Source of the DNA: UTCFX2 sp963827155
Lineage (GTDB): Bacteria; Chloroflexota; Anaerolineae; Anaerolineales; UBA4823
Direction: 5' to 3'
NCBI GenBank assembly: GCA_963827155.1
Contig: CAWGZV010000003.1
Span: 680,188 to 744,187, forward strand
Length of the DNA: 64,000 nt
Part shown: positions 18,663-28,165 of the stretch, piece after piece
Numbering within the stretch: position 1 is the first letter of the stretch
How the letters are laid out: the number at the start of each line of letters is the position of its first letter
Position numbers and translations under genes: made by a program
The notes under the pieces: generated by a model
Databases searched by the model: none
Told to the model about the DNA's origin: nothing
The model's input: only the letters and a program-made list of their open reading frames with translations

Positions 18663-21239
18663 TTATTGAGGAGGACAACTTCTCCGGTCGAATGAAAAAA
18701 TGTCGATCTGATCCTGATGGTAAATAAGATTATATTGCGGGCGACCGATCATTTCGTCGGCAGTGAAGAGCGGCTCAAAGCCGAATCCAACCGCTCCTCC
18801 TCTTTGCCCGATATAAACATGTGTAATACCTTCCTTACAAAGGCTCTTGATAACCTCCGGCGAGGACATTGGCTGCTCAGTGAGTAATCTTACTAATTCT
18901 ATAAACCGCTCGGACAAATCTGGGGGTTCGGGAACTTCTTTTCCGAGCGCGTATTGGGGCGGCATGGTGTTCTGCCGCTTTCCCAACAGCGGGATCCACC
19001 AGCCTGCATCCGATCCAACCGCAGTTGTTCCGTCGTAAATCAGCGAACCCTCAACAAGAAATTTCGATTCTGGGGAGGTGTTGTTTTGAATCCAATCCAT
19101 CACCCGCAGGTCCGCGCGGGTAACTAGACTGTAGACCTGCGGATTGGCGATCAGATACACTCGGTTCCAACCATAGAATGCTAGAAGGATCAGACAACCG
19201 AAAAGGGTGATCAAACCGAACCGAGTGCTCTGAAGCAGCTTCAATTCCGAGATTTCTCCAATCAACCAGCTAACCAAGAGAGAGACTGGAATATAGAGCC
19301 AAATCAAGATGGCAAACATTTCCAGCATATTTGCACCAGGTAGTCTGTAGATACTTCCGGCATAAAAAGCTAAGATCAAGACCACCCAAACACCATATAC
19401 GATTACGTCCCATCTTCTTCGGATAAAAGCCAGAATAAATGCCAGGCACGCCGCCGCACTAAGACCTGGAGGAAGATAATCATTCAAACCGCGCCATTTT
19501 TCAAAACCAATAAGTATTGATGGGAGTTCTTTTGCTACTCTTATGCCACCGACCAAGGTCTGGCTTAAGCTGCTGCTTTTGACATGAAATATCCACGGAG
19601 CGAGAAATATCAGTGTGCTTATGCCAATCAAAACCAAAGAAGCGAAAAGCTGCGACCAGTTTATTCGCCGCCTCTCTTCTTTAACAATTACGGCTATCAA
19701 GAGCAATCCAGTCAGGAAAGTGATCCAATAAAAAGGCATCCGGTAGTAGGTTAAACTCATCCCGGCTAAAACTAGACCCAAAAACATACCTGGAATCCAA
19801 AACACACTCAATTTGGATTTCTTCGCAACGGGTGAAGGATTTTCTTCATCGCTGGATGAATTTTCTAACCGACCAGGTCGATACCAATCTCCATTTCTTT
19901 TTTCCAGAAAATCCAGGGTCAACCAGATCGCAACTGGCAGAATTGCTTGACCAGACAATTGGGCAAAACGTCCCCAATTAACGAAAAAAGCAGGTGTGTA
20001 TGAAATTAATCCTGCTGCAATAACCACTCCGCTCGCAGCCCAATAATTTCCTTTGCTGACCCTGAAAGCCAACGGCAGCAGGCAGAACACGGCAAGTGCA
20101 TTGACGAGTTGAGCGAAAATTAATACAGCACTGTGTGAAGGAAGACCTGAAATCCAGGCAAACAGGGCAGCCTGAAGCGGGAAACCGAAATGGACCGTCA
20201 GACTGCTGTAAGGCGCATAAGGCGCCCAGCTCGTGAAGAGCCCTCCATTATCCTGGATCAACTGGCTGATTATTGTGTGTTGGACCGAGTCTCCCCACAT
20301 GGGGACGTCAATGGTACGGATTGCCCAAAGCCGGCTTGTAATGGTTAGCAAGACCGTGATTCCAAGCAGAAAAGCACCCCAGGGGAAATCAGATCGCAGC
20401 CTGGTATTCTCAAATCGGGTGGTCAAGGTTTTCCGGTAGTTGAATAATTGTCTTAGAAAACCCCTTCCTCGCCAAATAAAATATAATCCGGCTAATAATC
20501 CGGGCAATAATGCCAGAAATGCGCCTGGCTGATAGCCGATAAGATCTGTTAGCTCTAGCACCACCGGATACAAGGCAAGCCCCGTTCCTAGGCTCACCCC
20601 AAACCGTTCAATCCAATTCCGATCATCAAACCCAGGCCACAGTGCGCTCAGCAGAGCCCATCCGGGCAGCAGGAAAAGAAAGATTATTAGTACTGACCAC
20701 CATACCCAACCAACGAACTCCTTTCCCAGCCCCAACAGTAGAAGAGGGGTTGAATAAACCAGGCCAAATTGGATCTGGGTGTCTGTTGGCTGCCCTTCTT
20801 TGTAAAGGGCTCCGTCAAGATAGGATTCAGCCCCTGCTGCTCCAAGAAGGTAATCTCCTTTAGATTCTGACTCAAGCCAGAAAAAATAATCTTGCCGAGT
20901 TGAATTGAAGATTTGGGAGAACGAGAATTTTTGCTCCTTTGGTGAGCTGGACTTTTCAGGCACGACCAGCGAGGTTCGCAGGTCGCTCTCGTCCAAAGTG
21001 TTTTGGCTGAGATGAAGTACAACAGCCTGGGGATCCTTGATTTTAGGCCGGATTCGAACGAAAATCCCCTCTAACCCATCGTAATCCGCGGTAAAGGTCT
21101 GACCTATGGAATTTTCAGATTGCAGGGTGATCGTTCGATCGGCTGAAGACTGTTCGAATTTACTCGTGGATGCTGTACAGCTTGCCAGGCTTAGTATGAT
21201 GAGGACAACAGCCCAATAAAGAGGACGCTTTTCCAACAT
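18663..21239 (-). CDS. Large multi-pass membrane protein, GT-C-like, with lipoprotein-type N-terminus
   Basis: 858 residues. The first 21 residues form a signal with lipobox-like LASC (Cys21), followed by an extracytoplasmic domain of about 140 residues (IGQTFTADYDGLEGIF). About a dozen membrane helices follow from residue 165. The loop after one early helix has VPMWGDSVQHTII, placed like the acidic catalytic loop of GT-C glycosyltransferases, and GGLFTSWAPYAPYSSLTVHFG. A C-terminal soluble domain (DGTTAVGSDAGWW) ends the protein. It probably transfers a lipid-linked sugar outside the membrane, but the family is not certain. The start overlaps the GT2 stop as TAATG, which implies coupled translation. 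Confidence 0.65.
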   Translation of the reverse strand: MLEKRPLYWAVVLIILSLASCTASTSKFEQSSADRTITLQSENSIGQTFTADYDGLEGIFVRIRPKIKDPQAVVLHLSQNTLDESDLRTSLVVPEKSSSPKEQKFSFSQIFNSTRQDYFFWLESESKGDYLLGAAGAESYLDGALYKEGQPTDTQIQFGLVYSTPLLLLGLGKEFVGWVWWSVLIIFLFLLPGWALLSALWPGFDDRNWIERFGVSLGTGLALYPVVLELTDLIGYQPGAFLALLPGLLAGLYFIWRGRGFLRQLFNYRKTLTTRFENTRLRSDFPWGAFLLGITVLLTITSRLWAIRTIDVPMWGDSVQHTIISQLIQDNGGLFTSWAPYAPYSSLTVHFGFPLQAALFAWISGLPSHSAVLIFAQLVNALAVFCLLPLAFRVSKGNYWAASGVVIAAGLISYTPAFFVNWGRFAQLSGQAILPVAIWLTLDFLEKRNGDWYRPGRLENSSSDEENPSPVAKKSKLSVFWIPGMFLGLVLAGMSLTYYRMPFYWITFLTGLLLIAVIVKEERRRINWSQLFASLVLIGISTLIFLAPWIFHVKSSSLSQTLVGGIRVAKELPSILIGFEKWRGLNDYLPPGLSAAACLAFILAFIRRRWDVIVYGVWVVLILAFYAGSIYRLPGANMLEMFAILIWLYIPVSLLVSWLIGEISELKLLQSTRFGLITLFGCLILLAFYGWNRVYLIANPQVYSLVTRADLRVMDWIQNNTSPESKFLVEGSLIYDGTTAVGSDAGWWIPLLGKRQNTMPPQYALGKEVPEPPDLSERFIELVRLLTEQPMSSPEVIKSLCKEGITHVYIGQRGGAVGFGFEPLFTADEMIGRPQYNLIYHQDQIDIFSFDRRSCPPQ

Positions 21240-22216
21240 TACTCCCGTTCAGCAGGAGATGTTGGGGGAGGGACAGTCTGGCTTGTTTCGATTTTCCTAA
21301 TTCGGTAAAGGGTCTCTTCCAGGATGATGCGGTTAAAACCAACCAAATCTGCTAGTAATCCGATTAGCAGAGTTTGAAAACCGACAATGAATAAAACCGC
21401 GGCAAGGATCACGGATTGGATATGCCCTTGCCCTTGCCCTATCGAAACAAAATAAATATATCGAAATGCCAGGATAAGTCCTCCAAGGATCATCAACGAA
21501 GCGAGAATGCTGAAAATGCGCAGCGGTCGATACATTGCATATGAGCGCACGATCGTAGAACCTGAATAGGCAAGATAATGGGGAATGCTCCGGATCAGCC
21601 GAGAAGGACGGGTTTGGGGATTTGTGCGAACTGGAACGTAATGAACTGCCATACGCCGGTTTCCAGCCTGGATCAAAGTTTCCAATGTATAAGAATACTC
21701 GCTCAAAACAAGCGTATGCAAGGCTGCTTCACGGCTTAAAGCCCGGAAACCACTGGTAGCATCTGGAGTGTGGAGCCCTGAAGCACGCGCCACAACCCAG
21801 CTTCCCACCCTCTGTAAGAACCGTTTACTAACCGAAAAACTTTCCAGATTCGCGACTCCACGATCCCCAACAACGATATCCGCTTTACCTGCGAGGATCG
21901 GATCGATCAGGTTTTGGATATCCTCTGCGTTGTATTGATTATCGGCATCGGTGTTGACTATCAGGTCTGCCCCCAGGCGGATGCAAGCGTCTAGTCCATT
22001 CGTAAAGCTGGCAGCCAGGCCTTGATGCGGATTCAAACGGAGGACGTGCTGAGCGCCGTGTTCTTTTGCGATCCTTGCGGTTTGATCACTGCTGCCGTCA
22101 TCAATTACCAAAACCTCTATCTGATCAACCCCGGCGAGCTGGCGCGGCAATTCCTGAAGTGTGACTGGGAGCGTCTCTGCTTCGTTAAACGACGGTATCT
22201 GGATGAACAGCTTCAC
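21239..22216 (-). CDS. Glycosyltransferase family 2 (polyprenyl-phosphate sugar synthase-like)
   Basis: 325 residues. GT2 motifs: IPSFNEAETLPVTL, VLVIDDGSSDQT, RLNPHQGLAASFTNG and LIVNTDADNQYNAEDI (DxD-type metal site), then VGDRG and DATSGFRALSREAA. Two C-terminal helices (IFSILASLMILGGLIL and SVILAAVLFIVGFQTLL) anchor it. This matches DPM1-like enzymes that make polyprenyl-phosphate sugars, the natural donor for the GT-C-like protein encoded next with a one-base overlap. The pair is a plausible donor-making and donor-using unit. Confidence 0.88.
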   Translation of the reverse strand: MKLFIQIPSFNEAETLPVTLQELPRQLAGVDQIEVLVIDDGSSDQTARIAKEHGAQHVLRLNPHQGLAASFTNGLDACIRLGADLIVNTDADNQYNAEDIQNLIDPILAGKADIVVGDRGVANLESFSVSKRFLQRVGSWVVARASGLHTPDATSGFRALSREAALHTLVLSEYSYTLETLIQAGNRRMAVHYVPVRTNPQTRPSRLIRSIPHYLAYSGSTIVRSYAMYRPLRIFSILASLMILGGLILAFRYIYFVSIGQGQGHIQSVILAAVLFIVGFQTLLIGLLADLVGFNRIILEETLYRIRKIETSQTVPPPTSPAERE

Positions 22217-22227
22217 TCGAGCTTATC

Positions 22228-25200
22228 TCATTGGGAACGGATGATTAAGGGCAAGTATAACATCGGCTGACCGAGATTCCACGCGCCAGTTCCAACCCAG
22301 TTGCCAGCCCAATCAAATACAACAGCATAAACAGCTGCCCCTTCCCGACTTGAGATAACCCGAGTATCAAAGAGATAATTCCAACCGTCTGATTCTTCCC
22401 AGTCCTCGCCTGCATAATTCCAGCCAGAGCTCAGCCAGTCGCCAGAATGCCAGTAGAACCGCACCAGGCTGATGCCGCTCTGAGTATCGCGCCCGGCGAC
22501 GTTCAGCATGACCTGCCCATTCGGCAGTACCTTCCCATCTTGTGGAGTGATAAAGCTGGCATCTGGGTCCTGATTATCAATAAAGAGTGAAATGGCATAG
22601 CGTGCATTCTCGCTGCCGGCATTCGGGTGGTCCCAGGCTTGCACTTTGATGTAATAGGTTCCACTGCGGGCAAGGTGGTAGCTGATATAAGAATCGGTCC
22701 TCTCATATTGGACGATATCATCATTTATTGCCAGTGGCGAGCTCGCATCGCTGTCAAACAGCGAAATCAATGTATCTAACGGCGATCCAAGAGATTGCGC
22801 CTTGATCCTGATCCCAACCTGGTCTCCGCTGGCGCCATTGAACTGATAATAATCGACATCGCCACCCGGACAAATTGCACTATCAACGGTCTGCCCATTT
22901 TGGATAAGCGTAGATTCGGCTGGGCTGTTGTCTGCATCCTGACAGGAGGGAGGTGGATCGGTGGAAATACTAAAATCGTCTACTGCCCATCCTTCGAATT
23001 GATTGAGCTGGGAGTCGAGTGTTGAAAAGTAGAACCGTATGCGAATTTGCTGACCAGAGTATGCTGCGAGCGAGATAACACGGCTTTGCAGCCAATATCC
23101 GGTCGGGTCTTCTGAGAGCTGATCTACATTCTGATATGCTCCTCCGTTTACTGAGATCTGCATCCAGCGCTGATCCCAGTGCAATTGTTGGCTCTCTGTC
23201 TCAACCCGGTAAAAGTAGCGTAGAAAATACAGACCCGTTTGCGGGATTGCGATTACTGGGGAGGTTAAGTATCCCTGGTTGGGCTTATTGTTATCGTAGC
23301 CATTTAATGATCCAACATCGTATTTCCAGCCGAAACTGCCATTTTCTGTATGGTTGGCAGTCTCTGATAAGGTCCAATTCACGCCGGTCCAAAGATCCGA
23401 GGGAGAATCCATCGCATCAATATAAGGCACTGAGACTTCTTGTGGTGTCGATGTGACGTTGGCCGCTGGCGGACTGACTTTAAATGTCCTGATTGTACTC
23501 CAGGCGCTTTCACCATTTGGATTTTTTGCCTTTACTTTCCAGGTATAACTGCCTGGCGAAAGCGAGTTGAGATGGTAATACGAGCGTGAATCCCAGGGCG
23601 AAAGCAAAATTTGGGTAGATCCATTAGAAAGCTGGAGCTGATATTCGATTGCTCCACTCTTATTTTCCCAGCTCAGGCTTAGTGAGGAGTTCTGAATTAA
23701 AAAGCATCTCATTCTCAGGCCAGACCAACATCGGAGCAGTTGGCAGCGCGCTCCGAGCTTGCACGATGATTGATGAAACCGTGTCTGTGCCAATTTTATT
23801 GTCCATTAAGCTGCTGTCTGCAACGAGGAAGGTTTCCGCTCGACCCAACAAATTGGGATTAGAAAATAAGGTCGCCTGGACATTCGGACCGACCATAATG
23901 GAGGCAGCGTTATCTTCCCCCAACTCCCCAAGCTGTGTTGCGGTTGTATAGCTTCCCGCGGTGAGCAGAACACATTTTCCTTGATAATCGACCCCTGCGA
24001 ACAATGCCACCTGATTGATTGCTGGTAGACAGGCTGAGGGTGGAGGAATGCATTCGTAATTCTTTGTGAAGTGAACCAACCCAGGCAAACTACTGGCTTG
24101 GTTCTGCGCTTTGTCTCGAATTACTAGGGCAAGGCTCACTGGTCCGTCGGGTACTTTTTCAGCACACATATCCCAGTTATGGCTGAAGTTCTCACTCGAA
24201 AACGGTGAACCAATCAGGTGCCATTCATCATCATAGTAAGCGGTAAATTGAACGCTTGCGATTCCACTGTTCTCGTCCTTTGCCCATCCCTGCAGCGGAA
24301 ATACCTGTGTGGTAATTAATGCGCCTTGCGGGGGACTGTTTATTCCTCCTGTCGGGGCGATAAAGTCTGGGCTCATGAAATTCTTGGATACATAGCTGGT
24401 CTGGGTCGTGTCGCACACATCGGAAGATTTGCAGTAAGGTTTATCCGATGTGATCCTCGGTCTTCCACCGTTGATTGAAACGTCATCGAAGGTAATGTCA
24501 ATCGATGTCCCCCAATATGAAGCGGCATAGGTGTGCACCATAAAATGGAGATGGTTGCCCGAGCTGACCCCTGTATCATCAGCGATTCCGATCATCTGCC
24601 CTGATCTCACAGGAGCGCCAACGACCCTCAGGGCAGGGGGAATGCTATCCTTAGCCAAATGAAGGTATAACTGATAGGTTGTCGGATTAGTGGATGTATC
24701 TTCCAGTACAAGATAATTGGAATTGGATTCATCCCCATTGGGATGTGACCAGATCGCGCGTTTGACGATCCCTCCCCGAGCGGCATGGACATTAAACATC
24801 CCGCTTGGGTAGCCCGGTTTGGCAAAATCGAACGCGAAGTGCGCGCTGCCGCTTGCTGTATAGCGGTCATGTCCGACACTTTGGGTCAGCACCATGGTGT
24901 CTCCTCCAGGCCACGGGAGTTTATAGCCGTGAATTGGCGCGGTAATAGATGACACCCGATATTCGGTTACTTGCCCCCATGCCGCCTTTTCTTCAGCCGA
25001 AATCAGGTCTTCCGGGACCTGTTGGACCACAAGCGCCCACATTGGGTTCGATGGGAGAAAAGCCTTCCAGCCATCTTCGGTTTTTCGCACCAATGCCAAA
25101 CCCGGTTCGATTGGGACCACTTGCCCGTTCTCAGGGTCGAGCGGAATGAGCCAGGCAGTTGCCCATTCGCCGTCCTGAGAAATTTCTATCTGGTCGATCT

Positions 25201-25426
25201 GGGTATCGTACAGCAGCATGGCAAGCGCCTGCGGTTGTTCGGCTGCGAGCTCATTTTCGATTGCGGTTTCAATCTCTTCGATGTCGGGATTGAGGAAACT
25301 GAATGGTGTTGGAAGCGGAGAGGCGGAAGTTGCAAGTCCAAAGACGCCTAAGAGCGAAACTACCAATATCCCCACAATCAAGATGACGAACCATCGAATG
25401 GAATGACCGGAAAAGAATCTCCTCAT
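22228..25426 (-). CDS. Secreted M23-peptidase mosaic with crystallin-like, Fn3-like and PPC domains (one frameshift)
   Basis: It begins with a signal anchor (RWFVILIVGILVVSLLGVFGL). An M23-type domain follows: SAHFAFDFA gives His196 and Asp200, YLHLAKD gives His256, and NHLHFMVH gives His292/His294, the lysostaphin-type zinc and catalytic set. Next come an Ig-like segment, a beta/gamma-crystallin-like module (VALFAGVDYQGKCVLL, ATLFSNPNLLGRAETF), then after a frameshift a Fn3-like segment (IEYQLQLSNGS, GSYTWKVKAKN), a jelly-roll-like region, a pre-peptidase C-terminal domain (GGDVDYYQF) and a final Ig-like repeat. One extra base in the five-base run at 23699-23703 breaks the frame. Joined length is about 1066 residues. 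Likely a peptidoglycan endopeptidase or surface protease. The stop is 11 bases before the GT2 start. Confidence 0.8.
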
Positions 25427-25619
25427 GCCGGCTGCTCCTGCGGATCATTTTGCCAATAAGATGAAGATATTGAAGTCATACAATCGTCGAATTTATGGAT
25501 TACAAGAATAATCATCTGGATTACGCAATTGCGCCTAACAAATGTGATTGTCTTGTTCAAGACAACCGCTTTCAAGCCTAGAGGATGATATCTTCCTCAA
25601 GATTGATATAATCTCTTCC

Positions 25620-26368
25620 ATGGCACGCCAGCCAGGGCTGTTTGGAAAATGGAGTTTAATCTCACGCTGTTTTCTTCTTGCATTAGTTTCTTCAATTGCC
25701 TTTGCTTCTCCAGAAACATGCATGAAACATGCCACGGATAAAAGCGTGATTTCAAATCAGAATTCCATCAGGTTTGAAACGCAAGTATTTTTATTATTCG
25801 GTCTCTCTGCAACAAATTACACCAACTCATTCGCCTACCCCCACCATTACCTCCAGCGGTACAATCACCGCTACAATAACCCCCTCAATCAGTCCGACCG
25901 GTACTATCACTCCTCCGACCGGAACGCCAACTCCCACCACCTCTGTTACCCCTTCAACCGCGACAGCTTCTCCAACAGCCACAAGTCAAGCAACTCCATC
26001 ATTGACTGCAACTTTGGGGCCTAGCTTGCCATTTCCGCCGCCACCTCCAGCTTTGCCTACCTTTAACAATTTCACCGACTGCGTCAAACCCTGCACCATT
26101 AACCCCCACGCCCGAAGGCACTTCTATCGAGGGCACATCCACTACTACCCTGATCCCATATCCGACAGTTTCCCTTAATATTCCCACTTTTTCTTTGACG
26201 CCAGAGCTTAATCGTCTGGAACAACCTTCAGAATCCCAAGAATTGTCTAAGCGCGGTTCAAATCTATTGAGCATCTTAGGACAATTCTGGCCGCTCCTAT
26301 TGATTGCCGCCCTTTGGATTGTATTACTGGTCTGGTTGGTGTCGGTGCTGATGATTACACGGAGGTGA
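25620..26368 (+). CDS. Thr/Pro-rich exported protein with C-terminal membrane anchor (two frameshifts)
   Basis: The ATG at 25620 gives a signal peptide (SRCFLLALVSSIAFASPE). After a shift near 25800 the frame reads a Thr/Ser/Pro stalk (TPTHSPTPTITSSGTIT and similar). After another near 26060 it reads TISPTASNPAPLTPTPEG, then a helix (FWPLLLIAALWIVLLVWLVSVLMI) and a basic end TRR. The composition runs smoothly across both shifts, so I treat this as one gene of about 249 residues. Each shift requires one extra base. It resembles a glycosylated stalk protein anchored at its C-terminus. It is the only plus-strand gene between minus-strand operons, and its stop directly abuts the convergent M14 peptidase stop. 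Confidence 0.65.
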
Positions 26369-28165
26369 TCATTTCATCATCTCTGGTAGGAAATTCAAGT
26401 ACTGGCGTGGATTGAAGAAAATGGCGCTAATAGGTCCCCATTGTGCATTTGAATTTGTTCCTCGCACAAATATGGTATGGAGTCCATCATTTAGATCCTC
26501 TCGAGGGATCAATCCATGAACCCATTCGGCCAATTCGTCGAAACTCCCATCCACGGCTGTAAGCGGATATGTGATTGGCAAAGAGCTTGTGATCCAAAAT
26601 GGGCGATCGATTGAAAATTCAGCGCCTGAAATTACCAACGATGACAATATTGTAGATGCCGCCTTACTTTGAAGAGCTATTCGGTCAGCATCGACCCGCG
26701 CCGTGATCTCAAGCGGAGCATCTGGGAGATAAGAAGCCGGTTGAAGACTGGCTTCAATGACGTCCGGACCCATCGGCAGCAGATACGGGAATTTGGCTAC
26801 CTTAGCTGCGTATACGAGCGAAGCGATATTATCGGAGAAAATTGTCTGCTCGAATACCTGGCAGCTCTCAAAAAACTGTGTACCCAGTTCGAACGTAAAA
26901 GAAGGCACCCCGAGATCTCCATAAGTAAAATCATCGGTACTGCCGTCAGTAGGGTACAGATTATAAGATTGAATAGGCGTGTAGTGATTATAAAAGGCGA
27001 GTTTTTGCCCTAGCAGATTTAACGCAGCGCCGTTTGGAGAGGGTGAGGGTGTAAATCCCCAAGGCCAAAGCACTAGTTTCCCATAACTGTGCAAATCTAT
27101 AAAAATCCCGCTTGTTTCATCCGGAGCTGGGTCGTTTAAACTTTCGCCGCGTCGATCGACAAATGCTTCGCGTAAATAATTCTGGACCGCGTCTGTCTCA
27201 GGTTCGGATGCCGCCAATTCCCCTCTGAAGACATCATCGCATTCGAAAGGACTGGAGCCTCCACAGCAGCCCCATTGGAATTCGAAATTCCGGTTGAGAT
27301 CAGCGCCTTGGTGATATGGGTCGTATTCACAATAAACCTGATTGGTGTTTTTCCTCCACAACCCATAATTCGATGAAACACCTGATTCGGCTAGTTTTCG
27401 CCCATCCGGATTCGCCTGCAGAAGGAGGTGAATTTCTTGATAATCTAAGATCCAGGTGATATCCGGATCGATTCCATAGCCTGCTAATATATGCTCGGCA
27501 AAGCGCAGCGCAAGCTCGGCTGGAGAATATTCGCGGGCATGGATCGATGCCATCAGAAAAAGGATAGGTTTCTCTTCGGTTCTTAATTTGTTCGTCAGGC
27601 GCAGAATTTCTAGATCCTCTCCACCGACTGAAGCCGTTTTCTCCCAGGTGTCGCCAATATCGATCCGATCCACAAGAAAAGGATACTCAGCAGCCAATGC
27701 CTTGGCAGTTTGATAAGTTTCGGCGAGCGTCCGGTAGCATGGAAAACCTGGAATACCGCTGATTTGACCTGGAAGAGGGGTATGAGGTCGATTAAACGCG
27801 AGTGTTTGCTCCTCATCGATCACAATTTCATTGCTTGATTTGAGCAGCTTTTCATACTGTTTTGGATCAACCCCAACGACCAGGTAGTTTTCCTCAGGAT
27901 GCACTTCCCAGGGTTCGATCCATGAGGCAATTTCCTGTAGAGCTATTGGATCGTAATAATTAACTCTCACTACAAGGATTTTGGATTGCTGCTCATCACG
28001 AGGTGTAGCGATTTGATTTTCAGAAATCGATAGAGCCTTCAATGAATATGCTGCCGAAGTCTGTTCGGTTGATAGTTGCCAAAGTGCATTACCGCTTGGT
28101 CTGGAATTATCGAGGTTAAGCAGGATGACAAGGACAGTTAAAATTAAATAGGCAGCTTGCTTCAC
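26369..28165 (-). CDS. M14 family zinc carboxypeptidase, secreted
   Basis: 598 residues with an N-terminal signal segment (AYLILTVLVILLNLDN). A pro-region of about 130 residues leads to the catalytic domain: ASIHAREYSPAELAL supplies the HxxE zinc pair, LLLQANPDGR and GADLNRNFEFQWG are substrate-site motifs (NPDG and NRN), GIFIDLHSYGKLVLWPWG supplies the third zinc His, and FTFELGTQFF contains the catalytic Glu. A C-terminal domain of about 130 residues is beta-rich. Carboxypeptidase T-like enzymes of this type digest extracellular peptides. The start overlaps the stop of the upstream kinase-like gene by four bases, so they are co-transcribed. Confidence 0.92.
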   Translation of the reverse strand: MKQAAYLILTVLVILLNLDNSRPSGNALWQLSTEQTSAAYSLKALSISENQIATPRDEQQSKILVVRVNYYDPIALQEIASWIEPWEVHPEENYLVVGVDPKQYEKLLKSSNEIVIDEEQTLAFNRPHTPLPGQISGIPGFPCYRTLAETYQTAKALAAEYPFLVDRIDIGDTWEKTASVGGEDLEILRLTNKLRTEEKPILFLMASIHAREYSPAELALRFAEHILAGYGIDPDITWILDYQEIHLLLQANPDGRKLAESGVSSNYGLWRKNTNQVYCEYDPYHQGADLNRNFEFQWGCCGGSSPFECDDVFRGELAASEPETDAVQNYLREAFVDRRGESLNDPAPDETSGIFIDLHSYGKLVLWPWGFTPSPSPNGAALNLLGQKLAFYNHYTPIQSYNLYPTDGSTDDFTYGDLGVPSFTFELGTQFFESCQVFEQTIFSDNIASLVYAAKVAKFPYLLPMGPDVIEASLQPASYLPDAPLEITARVDADRIALQSKAASTILSSLVISGAEFSIDRPFWITSSLPITYPLTAVDGSFDELAEWVHGLIPREDLNDGLHTIFVRGTNSNAQWGPISAIFFNPRQYLNFLPEMMK

